Source of the DNA: Liriodendron chinense
Taxonomy: Eukaryota; Streptophyta; Magnoliopsida; Magnoliales; Magnoliaceae
Length of the DNA stretch: 64,000 nucleotides
Direction of reading: 5' to 3'
Assembly: GCA_003013855.2 (NCBI GenBank)
Contig: ML058493.1
Coordinates: 2,294,001 to 2,358,000 of the forward strand
Shown: positions 10,430-22,100 of the stretch, piece after piece
Layout: every line of letters starts with the position of its first letter
Numbering within the stretch: the stretch's first letter is position 1
Made by a program: the position numbers and the translations under genes
The notes under the pieces: model-generated
Seen by the model: the letters and a program-made list of their open reading frames with translations, nothing else
What the model was told of the DNA's origin: nothing
Databases searched by the model: none

Positions 10430-12397
10430 CTTCATCATTATGATGCTTAGAGGCCCTTCTTACATGCCTTAAAGATCAAAAGAATAAAGGGCAAGAGGTG
10501 GAGAAAAGATGCAATGGAGATGAAGGAAGAAAAGCAGAAAAATCACATTTTTACATGCCCGGCTAAACCCTCCAGAAACAAAAATATCTTTGGATCAATT
10601 TTATGAAGGCCAACTTATGGTCCGGCTGGCCGGATGGACTGGCCAGTTGGCCGGCTGATAGGTCGGCCATGCACCTTTTGAATTCATATTTCAAACAAAG
10701 GTAGTCCCATTTTTTACTTTTCGGCCCAGTTCGCAGGGGCCCATCTTGATGATATTTGAAAATCCAACCTATTCATGTCGAAGAGGAGCTCGACATTGAA
10801 ATAACCCAAGTAGTTTCGTGTCGATCGGAGGTACAGATTGATAGTGGCAGCCGAAACAATACGAACTGTCCAGAAAGTTTTCAGATTCTGCCTACTCAAC
10901 ACTAGGTTGATCCAGGTCGCCCACTAGTACTGATGTGAAAAATTCAAGCTAACCATCTTCTAGAGCACATCGATATATGAATAACCATAAAGTTTCAGGT
11001 CAAAAGGATTTGTAGTTTGATCGTACCGGTTGAAGAAAGATGGACCATCTAGGGAGATTTCAACTGCGCAGATTTTATAAAAAGCCCTAAGTATTCTAAT
11101 TTTCGGACCACATTCTAGAATTTTTTTGGACAATCTAAGCCATCTATAATGTATAGGAGTAATTTTCTACCAATGTTTAAAATTTGAGATCAATCCGACC
11201 TCTGTACCTTCCGTAGCGTTGAAAGCAAGATGACTGGTTCTAAAGGTACCTGAATTGCTTGATTTTGAGAGGCGGTCACTGATATGATTGGTGGGCCCAT
11301 TCAAAAAATAATCTTGAAAATCTAAACTATTTATGAGGAAGATCATATTACAAGGAAGCTACAAAGCAAATTTGAAGGCAATCCAATTATTGGTTAAGTC
11401 GTACCAAGCGAAACAAAATTTGTTATATTGTTGTACTATTGTTGCATTATAAAAGGAAGTGTTCTCTTCTCTTCCAAATCAAGCAAGGACGTGGGAATCA
11501 AGGAGTTCAAGTCATAGGAGGCTTCCTAACCTCCTACAGCTAGTTTTTCTTCATTTTCTTAGTTTTAGTTCTAGTTTTTAATATACTTTTTATTAGCTAA
11601 CCTCTTAGCTAGAGCTAAGAGGTGAACCTTATAGTTTTCTTAGATGGTTTAATTCATTTTAAGGTTTCAAGTTCAAATTTCTTGTTGAACAATGCTTTTC
11701 TTAAGTTTGAATAAAGTTGAATTTAGTTTTTTTTAATCTTATGATGACTTATGGATGTTTAGAAGAATTATGCTTTACTACTTAGTTATTTTGCAAGTTC
11801 TAGACCGGTACGCTCCGAGGAATCAGATTCAAGATGCTCTAGACTTGGATATTCATGTGGGAACTTCAAACCAAAGTTCTATCTTTTTTCAGAAATTTTG
11901 AAATATGTATTGGTTGTTTATGTGATTTGAATCAAATTCAAACCATGGTATTAGTTAAGCTCTGTGACAGGGTTTGATGATTATCATAGTTGTGATCTTA
12001 ATTTATTGAAACTAGGATTGACCTATGCAATTGTGTGTGTTCAAGTCCCAACTTGAATTGAGGGAATCATGTTGATGAACAACACATGTGTTGGATTGTT
12101 TTGATAATATAACCGCTCTATAATCCGGCTAGATAGGATTTGATTTCAATTCTAGTTGAGTAATTGAGAAACCTATTTGAATTATACATTAAAGAGAGCT
12201 ATAAGTGGATCCTTGATGTTCTAGTTATTCCTTATTATCAGATTTTTCCTGTTTAATGTTTAAAACTGACTTCATACACCACTTTTAAGATTTTAGTTAT
12301 TAGGATGGTTCGAATTGTTTACCTCCTTTTCTGTGGATCGACCTCGGTCTTATCGAGATTATTACTACATCACAACCTTGCACTTGAGGCGAGTGAA
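10430..12397 (+). repeat. Diverged Athila-type LTR-like segment
   Basis: The segment ends with 'gtggatcgacctcggtct', 'attactaca' and 'cttgaggcgagtgaaca', a signature found at the 3' end of Athila/Tat LTRs. It contains a GGCCGG/CCGGC dyad block at 10615-10670 and an 'aggtgaacctt' segment near 11620. The latter matches 18450 in the later LTR. The left boundary is a guess, and no target duplication was found. Confidence 0.4.
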
Positions 12398-12403
12398 CAG
12401 CTT

Positions 12404-12931
12404 GGCTCGGGCTTATATATTTTTTAGTTCAAAAAAAATTTCAATTTGAATTTTAAGTTTGAAATTTCAATTCGCATTAAAACAATTAGTTTCGACATGT
12501 CTGAAGGAGAGCATCCTTGATGCAACTGGTCACCTTACGCCACATGTTGAAGTTAGACCAAGTCATCCAACTATTATCTCTTGAATTTGAATTTCAAATT
12601 GAAATTTCAAGCTTAAAAACTCCCTCTTTACCACACACGCACATCGAGTCAAGTTGTGGACATGGTGTGTGCGTGTGGATGTCGGCTTGAGCTTCGGCTT
12701 GAATCAGGCATATATATATATTTTTAGCTAAAAAATTAATTTAAAATTTAACTTTTAATTCAAATTAAAAAAATTAGTTTTAACACATGTCTTAAGGAGA
12801 GAATCCCTTACTCATGCAACAAGTCACCTTGCACTATATTTTAAGGTAGGACCAAGTCATCCAACTGTTATCTTTCTGATTTGAATTTTAAATTAAAATT
12901 TCAAGCTTAAAAATTCCCTCATATCTCAAAT
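12404..12931. repeat. Tandem duplication, two ~230-bp copies
   Basis: Copies lie at about 12404-12631 and 12699-12931. Both start with 'gcttg...cgg/agg' then 'catatatat' or 'cttatatat'. Both contain 'aaggagag', 'gcaac', 'gtcacctt' and 'gaccaagtcatccaact'. Both end 'tttcaagcttaaaaa' and 'tccctc'. The copies are clearly diverged. Confidence 0.75.
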
Positions 12932-13379
12932 TCTGACTTACATCTATCATTTTTGTTTCTATTTCCTCTATTATAGAAAATGACAACAGAGTTTCAGAAA
13001 ATAATTTTTTAAGGTATCATAAATTAAGCCAAATTTATGGGATCTAAATCATGAGCGCACCAAATCTAAAATGTTCATTCTCTAAAGAGTTACTGTCCCA
13101 TAGTTAGAGAGTTGTGACCTAGTGCATCTTCGATCCTTTCCGATCTATAGTGGGGGCTTATCTATCTTTAAGATAATGTTTTCATAACATGCCTCAGCTT
13201 TTCCAAATTTACAACGTTTCTCATTATTTCGATTTCTTTTATTGTTATTTTGTGTTATTTATTCTTTTGATATTCCTTCTTTATCATGCAATAATATTCT
13301 TATTTCTAAAGTCATTGTTTAATAATTAATCCATCAAATTTAATTTTGGATTTCTTTAAATAATAAAGAATGTTGGTGG

Positions 13380-14395
13380 TTTTCTAGCCCAACCTCGACC
13401 TAACCCTAAAGGACAATATGATCAGGTGAGTGATTTTGATTCTTCCAACCCACATGTAGAACATGCTAAATCTGTCACCACCCTTAGAAATGTTAAAGTG
13501 ATTGAAAAAGATACTTCGAAGAAGGTTGAAAACTTGAGAAATCCTCTAAAGCTCCGAGTGATGACAAATCTAGAGATGTTTAGCACGATAAAGAACTTGA
13601 GTACAATCACAAGGTGGTAGCCCCGTTCCCTCAGCAATTACTCTCATCCAAACCTCGGGTTAACAATCAAGATGTTTTGGATGTTTTCCAAAATGTGAAG
13701 ATCAACATATCATTGTTGGATGGATGTCATTAAACAAATACCGTCATATGCTAAGTTTCTCAAGGATATTTATATGGTGAAGTAAAGGCTTAAGATACAA
13801 AAAAGGTCTTTTTAACTGAACAATGAGCGTTATTATCAAACAAAACACTCCCCCAAAATGCAAAGATCCGGGTAGTCCTACTCTCTCTTGTATAATAGGA
13901 AACTTCCGGATTGAACAAGTACTTATCGATTTAGGGGCCAATGTCAATCTCATACCTTACTCGGTATACGAACAGTTTGGACTTGGTGAATTAAAACCCA
14001 ACAAGACAACTTTACAACTTGTTGATCATTACTATGTGGATATCGAGAGGACTAGTTGAAAAGTGTTGGTATAAGTTGATAAATTCTACTTCCCAATAGG
14101 TTTTATTGTCTTGGATACCTAACCTGTGATGAATGCTAGTACTCAGATTCTAGTCATTCTTATACGTCCATTCTTGGCAACTTCTAATGATGTGATCAAT
14201 TGCAGGAATGGAGTTATGAAACTTTCCTTTAGTAATATCATGGTAGAACTAAATATTTTCAATATGTGTAAACAACAAGGGAATGATGATGAGGTCCACG
14301 AGGTCAACTTGATCAATACACTCGTGGAGGATAAGCTCCTTTCAAACTCTCATTTTGATTCCTTAGAAGTATGTTTGGCTCACTTTGCTAATTGA
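13380..14395 (+). pseudogene. Athila-type gypsy gag C-terminus and protease
   Basis: The gag C-terminal text includes NPKGQYDQVSD and SVTTLRNVKVIEK (13400-13510), close to the VTTLRSGK motif of Athila gag. The protease is at 13823-14395. It contains IGNFRIEQVLIDLGANVNL with the active-site D at 13928-13930 (DLGA, usual for Athila), LIPYSVYEQFGLGELKPN, then after a stop FIVLDT, ATSNDVINCRNGVMKLSF and LVEDKLL. Stops occur at 14057-14059 and 14120. The lack of longer frames shows it is dead. Confidence 0.8.
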
Positions 14396-14559
14396 GAGGA
14401 TGACATGATATTGGATATAGTGAATGCCTTGTATTACTCTACCCTTGGTTCTTAATACTAACTGGCAGAAGCCTTGATTTGAAATTCTTCTCTCTACCGA
14501 CTTAAAGCCTTTACTAACAAGTGTTGAAGCACAAACACTTTTTTATTCCATGGAGATGA

Positions 14560-14760
14560 CACCTATAAAAGACATATTCCCTGATGAACAATTATTTTTA
14601 GTCTCCCAATCACCTTGGTTTTCTTACATTGCTAATTATTCCGGCATAGGTGAAATTTTCAATCATTGGATTTCACAAGATAAGTGAAAAATTTTAACTA
14701 ATCAGGTGGACAATTTTTTTTATGGGATGATCCTTATTTATTCAAATGATAAGGAAAGCA
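14560..14760 (+). pseudogene. Athila-type integrase N-terminal stub
   Basis: The text reads FSLPI/VSQSPWFSYIANY, GEIFNHWISQDK and then FFYGMILIY. This resembles the RNase H-integrase linker (usually ...PWFADIVNYL...) and the start of integrase. Reverse transcriptase and RNase H are missing between the protease and this stub, so an internal deletion of roughly 2 kb is inferred from family order. Integrase is cut off again almost at once. Confidence 0.65.
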
Positions 14761-15437
14761 TGTCTTTGGATGATCTTGTTGAGATATTTGCCTCAAGAGG
14801 AAGATTTCATGCCTCTAGAAGATCTTGTTTACCAAGATTGATCTCCTAATCTGATGGAGATACCTTTTCTTTGCTTTAGTAGATTAGTTTCTTTCATAGG
14901 TTAGTTTATTTTATGTTTGGTATTTTATTTTTGTTGTTTTGGTAACTCAGAGAGTTCCAGCACTTGTGATTATTCATATTCTCAGGTACTCCCTTCCCTT
15001 TATTCTTTACTTTATAATTGATATCATATTGTTTTATTTTCTGATGCATTCATTTTTCAACATTGAGGACAATGTACCATTTAGGTTGGGGGATGGGTTT
15101 TCTTTGGAAAAAAAATTTCAAATTGCTGATCTTTTTGCTGTTTTACGCTTGTTGTTTAAAAAAAGTTTGAAAGTTTGATTTCCATGTATTCATGTGATTT
15201 GAAAGTAGTATGAATATTAGAATGATAAGGCACTTGGTTATGTGAAATTTGAAGTCTAGAAACCAATATATTTGAAGAGTTCAAAGATGAGTTCTTTTTC
15301 TATTGGAACATTGTAAACATTGATGAATAATGAATTTCACATTTCACATCTAGCTTACACTACTACGGTCTAAGTTTGATACTGTAATAGTTAACTTGAT
15401 AATTGCCTATAGTGCAAGGAACTGGGCATGATGAATC

Positions 15438-17157
15438 TATTAATGCATTGATTTATGCATCTGTTTGTCAATCACAGGAGTCTGTGTGTCAATAAGTTGG
15501 TTGAGACCTTGGAAGCTGAAGACCTTGGTGACTTTAACCTTAAAACCTAAACAACTTAGCATCTAGATGATCAAGCCTTAATAAGTAAACCTTATTTGGT
15601 CATCCATTAGTCTTAGGATCCCTAAATGATCATAATTAATAAGGCCTTAGAGGAACCTAGGCTATTGTAAAACGAACTACCCAAAACAACAACATTTCAG
15701 GTGTTTTCGACTGATCGAGCATGTCCTCGATCACTCTCGACCGGTCGATGCTGATAAGTCAAACAGACAAAAAATAGTCCAGCGAGTTTTGGTTATAAAT
15801 CATATCAAGCTCGAATGATCGAAGGAAAGTTCGACTGATCGAAAGTGACTATCGACCAGTAGAAGGCTCGAGTCAATTGATCGATAGTAGCCATTTTCTA
15901 CCCCTTTATACCATTGAAAAGCTATTTCTTTATAAAGGGCATACGGGTTTTGGGCATTTATATGGGTTTTTAGTGCATTAGAAGCCTCAGCTCCACACTT
16001 CCATATCATATTAGGCTTTAATCCTATAAGATCCAAGTAATCCTCCTTGTGATTTATCACAAGTAAGAGCATTCCAAGCTCATATTGATGATGAACTTAA
16101 TCTCTCCCTTTCTCTAGAGATTAGACCCCAAATTCAATAGGCAAATCCTTTTCTAAATACTTTAGAAGATCCATCTAGGTGAATCCTCAACATAGAACCA
16201 ACTCACATCCTTAGGTTGTAGAGATTTCACCACCTCGCATCACCTTGGTCACCTCAAATGGAGCATTGCATGCAACATGTTTAATCGTGGAGTTGAACCA
16301 TCCACTTTAATATTCGTGAGAGCAACAAGGAGCTGATTTAATCACACACGGGAGAGCTGTGAAGAAGCAATTTGAGAAGGCATGTTCAAAGGGGCTCAAT
16401 CCACAAGTAAGGTTGTCAATTTGAAGAGTTCATTTATACCATTTCCTTGTATAGGATTGTGTGTATAGTTTGATTGTCAAATTGATTAGGTTCTTGTATA
16501 GGACCTTACTTCTTGTGTAGGACCTAAACCAAGTCCTTGTATAGCCCTCTGACGGGAGTGTACGTGTAGTGGTTGTTGGTTAGTTGATAGAAAATCAACT
16601 AAGACTCTATAAGAGTCAGTTCTTGTGTAGTACTGAGGTTTTTGGTGGGCCTATTGAAAACCAAGTGTAAAGGTTGGAAGGAAGCTATTGAAACTCCTAA
16701 ATAGTGAACTTCGGTACACTTAAGTGAAGAGTGTGTTAACCGAGAGTGGAGTAGGGAAACCGAACCACTGTACATGCTTGTATTTCTGATTGTTATTGGT
16801 GTATGATTTTCTAAGTATACTTATGAGTTTAATTGTTTGAATTACATGAATGCATATTTAGATATATACCAGGGATTATATGATTTACACATGAACACAC
16901 ACAAGCTCACTATCTCCTTATAGACTAGTTGCTTAGATTGTTGAATCTTTTGTAGTATATGGATTAGACCCACTTGGCTTGGAAGCCTAAGTGTTAATTT
17001 CTTAATTATTTTAAATTAGTGAATTATTTTTAATTAGGCAAGATTTTTTAAGTGGTTATATTCACCCCCTTAGGACTTATCCATGATTCTAAGCTCCGTC
17101 AAGCTTCCGCAACGCATAACGTGTTAGGTGTCGTATTAGACTACCCCACATAATTTC
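15438..17157 (+). repeat. Old solo copia LTR inside the Athila element
   Basis: It matches the plan of the copia LTRs at 38105 and 52472. A 'gaagctgaagacct' segment lies near the start. A cluster of TCGA/CGACC(G)GTCGA dyads at 15706-15885 is followed by TATAAA at 15931-15936. 'Gagcattccaagctcat' at about 16066 also occurs at 53230. The 3' end runs through 'ttcacccccttagg' to 'aatttca'. The first bases are degenerate (TA for TG) and no target duplication remains. Confidence 0.65.
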
Positions 17158-17760
17158 AAAACCTTGACTATTTTGTTCACTTGAATTTCTGTAAAGATGA
17201 ATTAAACTAGATACATCAATAGGGCTACCTATTATTTAAGTAAAAAAGAAAAAAGAAAAATAAGAAAGTACAAAAAGAAGATTAAAGAATGGTTGATGGT
17301 TTTACCTTGAAAAGAAAAAAAAGGATGAATAGTGTGAGAGACGTCGATGTGGAGAAAATGAGAGTAATTTGGAATTTCTACTGGATAGTTAATGGGGGGT
17401 TTTTATTCGGGGACTTTGGTTGATCTAATCACTTTTGGTGATTCTTACAGTTAACATTACTATAGAGAACTGAACTTCTATTAGTGTTAAGTTGAGAATG
17501 CACTGACCACCCAGGTACTCAATGTTTACCACTTTTTCATTGGATGATTAATGACTTGAACTCAAGATTTGATTGTCTACTAAGTGTGCTGGAATCTAGA
17601 ATGACATTTATCATAAAACCTTGATTTTGGAATTCTATTATTTGGGTCACTTAAGAATTATATGAATTTATAGAATCTATTCTTCTAAACAATTTTAGTC
17701 TTGGATTTTTAATATTTTTTCATTCTTTTGCTCAGGACTAGTAAAATGATGGTCGAGGGG

Positions 17761-18291
17761 TGTGATAACTACTTTATATTGCATAATTAACCTCAATTTC
17801 GCATCCCTTTCCCTTTTAATTCAATGGTAAATTGCACTCATTAGAGTAGTTTTCAATGTGTAGAGAATTGTTCAAGGTTTGAGATGATCCTGTTGATGGA
17901 GAGTTATAGCCTAAAAGAGATGATGATCAAGCATGTTGAAGTTTTGAAGTAATAAAGTTGGAAGATTAGAAGAATCAGATATGTTTAACGATGAAGAAAT
18001 GAAGCAAAAGAGTTTAGGAGAGCACGACAATCGAGGAATTCACATGTTGACCCAGACTTGCTAGAAGAATTGCTGAATAGACAAGCACTATCGACTGTGG
18101 ATGGATATGGTTGATCATAACTAATCATTGGATGATTCATGATCGACCATGAACACGGGCCGGTCGACCGTACTGTGTTATACAGTTTTTGTACGTATGG
18201 GATTTGTTTAAGTCATTTCGGGTGAAACTCTATATAAACCCATTTAAAGCATGTTTAGGGTATCAATTAGATCAATTAGGATGTGGAAGGT

Positions 18292-18346
<55 letters not shown>

Positions 18347-18997
18347 CTTGTTCTTCTTTTCCTCTTTTTAGTTCTACTTTTTATGTTTTTCTTTTATTTT
18401 GAGATTAGTTTATTAGCTGTAATTGATCTAATCTTTTAACCAAGGTTAAGGGGTGAACCTTTTAATGGATTCATGATGTTTGACTTTATTTAATTCAATT
18501 TTATGGTTTGATTGATAAATTTAAGTTAATTAGTTTTAATTTCTAGTATTGGTGAAAGTTTTTATCTGTAAAATCCCTTAATCTATTGTTAACTCTGGGT
18601 ACAATAAATGCCTGGAGTTCTCTGTGATTAAGTACTTAGATGTTCATAAGATAATCAATTAATTAAGATACATGCTTTTGTTTGGAATTATTATATGAAT
18701 TAATGGTTTTATTTTTTTATTGAAACGAATCATTATTTAATTCCAATTGAGTTATATAATTGAATCATTAAACTAATCATATGGATCTATTAAAAGTGGA
18801 TTCTAGCGCCTTAGTTCTTCATTTATTGATTGTTTTTATGCAATTTCAGATTTTTCCGAACTGAAAAAATTCAAAAAACTCATATTTCTAGTTTAGTTGC
18901 AAAAGTGTTTTAAAGAAAATTAGTCCCCGTGGATCGACCTCGGTCATACTGAGTAATTTACTACTTCGTTACTTGAACTTGGGTGTGTAATATCAGG
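17761..18997 (+). repeat. 3' LTR of Athila-type element
   Basis: The LTR starts TGTGATAACTAC right after the purine-rich 'gatggtcgagggg' and ends 'gtgtaatatca'. TATATAAA lies at 18231-18238, preceded by 'ggccggtcgaccg' at 18158-18170. A (GA)n run lies at 18296-18342. The U5 signature 'gtggatcgacctcggtc' is at 18930. It abuts the protease edge of the minus-strand Tat/Ogre element, so this element inserted into, or recombined with, that one. 'Ggatt' at 18998-19002 would be the 3' target copy. Confidence 0.7.
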
Positions 18998-19166
18998 ATT
19001 CTAGCAATTAGGGTGAGCGGGATGCTACATTTCTTATGACAAACATTTATGTTTAGGGAGTGTCCATGGTCACGGCCCTCTGGTGTCAACTCGTTGTCAG
19101 AGAAATTAATGGCTTGTGATGTAAGGAGTTGTCCTATCATATGTGCGAGCATTTCGCGTGGGGCAT
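18998..19166 (-). pseudogene. Tat/Ogre-type protease fragment (left part)
   Basis: In minus sense the fragment reads REMLAHMIGQLLTSQAINF, SDNELTPEGRDHGHSLNI and then CHKKCSIPLTLI. In intact elements this leads into the active-site LIDNGS of the protease. The active site itself is lost at the junction with the Athila LTR. The frame joins directly with 25365 onward when the 6.2-kb insertion and one copy of GGCAT are ignored (text KILNNAHISQDAPREMLAH). Confidence 0.8.
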
Positions 19167-22100
19167 TGTCACACCCCAAATTCGGTTCTCGACGTCCATT
19201 CGCCGTAATCCGAATTCAGAGATGGCAGCCTCCGTAGTACCCCGATCTCGGATCCTAACCACACACGCCAGGTTCCGATCCTGCGATACCACAAGGAGGA
19301 TTTTAGGGTCTGAATTTTTTTTTTGAAACATGAGCATCACCATATGAGTACCATTAAAGACAAATACAATATTTCCACTAAGTCATTTCGTTTACATATA
19401 GTACTGAAAGGTAAATACACAATGCGTAAATATAAAAACTGTGCACAATCCGGCACCTCCCGCTACTGCACTACCAACTCCAACCCAACATTGCTGATAC
19501 ACTCTAGTATAACCTGCAGCGTAACAAACACGCATAAGCTTCGAACGAAGCTTTGTGAGTGAGTGTGTGTGCGCGCAATGCGTATGACAAGTATGATAAA
19601 TATCAGAGTAAGCAGTAAAGCATGATGAGAACTTTAAACCAAGACTTAGCCTAATTAGGCTACACGATCATATGATGTGAATAACCAGTCTACCACGGCT
19701 ATGCAAGCATGCAATACAGGTAACTAGCCCATCATGCTATGCAAGCGTGCAATACAGGTAACCAGCCTACCAAGGTTATATACTCATACTATGCGATGGC
19801 CTACAGGGCCTAATGTAACATACAATGATCCAATGCATGTATGCAAATCACCACCTCTCAGTATAGTGGTCCAGATACGAATAGTCATAATGCGATCGCC
19901 TAAGCAATGTAGGACTCGAAACTGGTAGCTCGCCTAGTGTGGTAGCTTGCCCAGGCTTATAGCCTCATCCACATTACACCCGCCCACGTCAGGACTGTCC
20001 AACACCATACAGAACATCAGTCACATCACTGATACCAATACCATCTCTGAAACGGAACATCACCGAGGTCTAACAGACCTCACTACTCACCAGTAGAATG
20101 CCAAAGCCTATCTAGGTGCAGTAGCGGACCTACTCACAACTGGTCAAACTCAACCCACTTTGCCAACACTCTTCCGGTAGGTTAGGTCAGACCTCCTTCC
20201 AAACTGACCACGTGCAGTGGAAAAACACCGCCGTCTGATATTCGACATACTGGTGTATGATTAAACCACCCTGATCCTTGAATGGAGCACCCACCTTAGT
20301 ACGAACGGGATCAGGGACTTTTAACCAGGGACATCTTTGGCATCCAGTTTAAAGATCACATATTTCCGGTGTTCTGCAAACCACAATGGAGTTGTGGTTG
20401 CAACGTAGTAACCATGCTATGTGTGGCACAAGCAGACGGTACGAAATGCAACCACGCATACAAACGTGGGACAACATGCCCGTGCAAGTCTCCAAAGAGC
20501 ACCATCAAACTATAGGGTCTCAAATACAATGTCACCGTCAACTGGTAATGAACTGCACGACAATCGCGACCGCTATGGCTGGTTGATACAAGACAATCGG
20601 ATGAGCCAAGCATTCATGATGCATGAGCCAAGCATACAGTATGAGTGCCAACAAGTAGTCAATCTACCACGATAGTAATAAATCAATCTAGTCCAACCTA
20701 TTTGAGATATGATTAAGATGAGGGGACACATATGAATGATCGAGTCATAGTGCGGGATGTCGCTAGCCAGGGAATCTCACACCAAGGGCTACAAGGTATG
20801 CTAAGTTATCCCTACCATACAGTGTAAGCCAGGATGATAGACTCCTATCTTCGAATAGTCCCATACCTATTGGAGATGTTTGTGATGGAGAGCAAGTGAA
20901 TTACATTTGCGCGACTACATCTTGAATGCTTTATGAATGCGTTTATGCCCTAGCGGTCCCCAACTAACAATGGTGATTCAGGATGCATACTCATTACACA
21001 TGCATGGTGGTCGTCAAAGCATATAGTATATAGATCGCATAAGGATATTCCAAACAACACTACGTGTGACAACAGATATACTAAAAACAACATAAAAAGA
21101 TAATTCACTTATAACATAAGCAAACATAAAGAGATAGGACCCAAGATGGATGGTATACAACAACATAGATGGTCCAACAATTGAACGGTGTGGATCAACC
21201 TTCAACACTCAGATAACCCAAATGGAAAGGGAATGGTTGAATATACTACCGACATATCAAAGGTAGAACCTATTTGAACGGCAAGAGTGGAATATCCAAA
21301 ATCATGCCGAGACCCATAATCCTGTAGTACAGTTGAGATAAACAGAATAATGGTCCGTAAAAGGAATGTCATAGAATGGGTTACAAGATAGACAAGTCAT
21401 GACAGAGAATCATAAATGGTAGGGTAATCTGAGATAGATGGTCAATACGATGAGGTCCAGAAAGGGACAACAGGTCTAACCTCACACTGCAAGATAGGCT
21501 CCATATAATGGATGGCCTATATGACATACTAACTGTCGAGGATGAGCCCCACACTTGTCCTAAAGGTAAACGGACAGTGTGGATGGGATATACATGATAT
21601 GGTGGTCTTTAATAGTTGGGTACAAGGGTAGGAGGGGTGAGTCATATGAGTATACAACAAGCTGAGTTACCAGGATCAATCAACATGGTGAGTCAACAAG
21701 GTGAGTCAATAAAGCAGGTTGATAAGGCGGGTCAACAGTGGTGAGTTAACAAGGTGAATTGACAAGACGGTTCAACAGGGTGAGTTTAAGAAGGTAACCC
21801 TATGACTTGGATCGAGCGAACTTTAAGAATTCCTATGCATCCAAATCTATATGACCTTTCAACAAGGGTTTACACAACTAATCATCAAGGTGGATCCACG
21901 GGATGGATAACACGATCATTCAAACACGTACACTAAGGTGATCCTAAGGCCATCATTTACATAACATGCTAGGGTCCATTCATTTGGAGGATTTTCATCA
22001 AGCCCAACGATAAGTCTGTCTGACTTGGGACATCTGGATAAAATATATACACTAAGGTGGCCTTGCCTGTAGGTTAGACAACAAATAAACATTATCATAG

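Larger units (their letters stand above)
13380..18997 (+). mobile_element. Decayed Athila-type Ty3/gypsy element (3' part)
   Basis: The order is gag end, protease, integrase stub, then the 3' untranslated marker 'aacattgaggacaatgta' with 'ggttggggg' at 15058-15090. This marker is common before the 3' LTR region of Athila elements. After it come an interrupting solo copia LTR, the purine tract at 17748-17760 and the 3' LTR 17761-18997. A matching 5' LTR with target duplication was not found. The segment at 10430-12397 is related but differs too much to claim as its pair. Confidence 0.65.

Noticed and set aside
10430..18997. Segments 10430-12397 and 17761-18997 as the LTR pair of one Athila element
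   Set aside because: They share only short signatures such as 'gtggatcgacctcggtc' and 'ggtgaacctt'; starts differ and no common target duplication exists.
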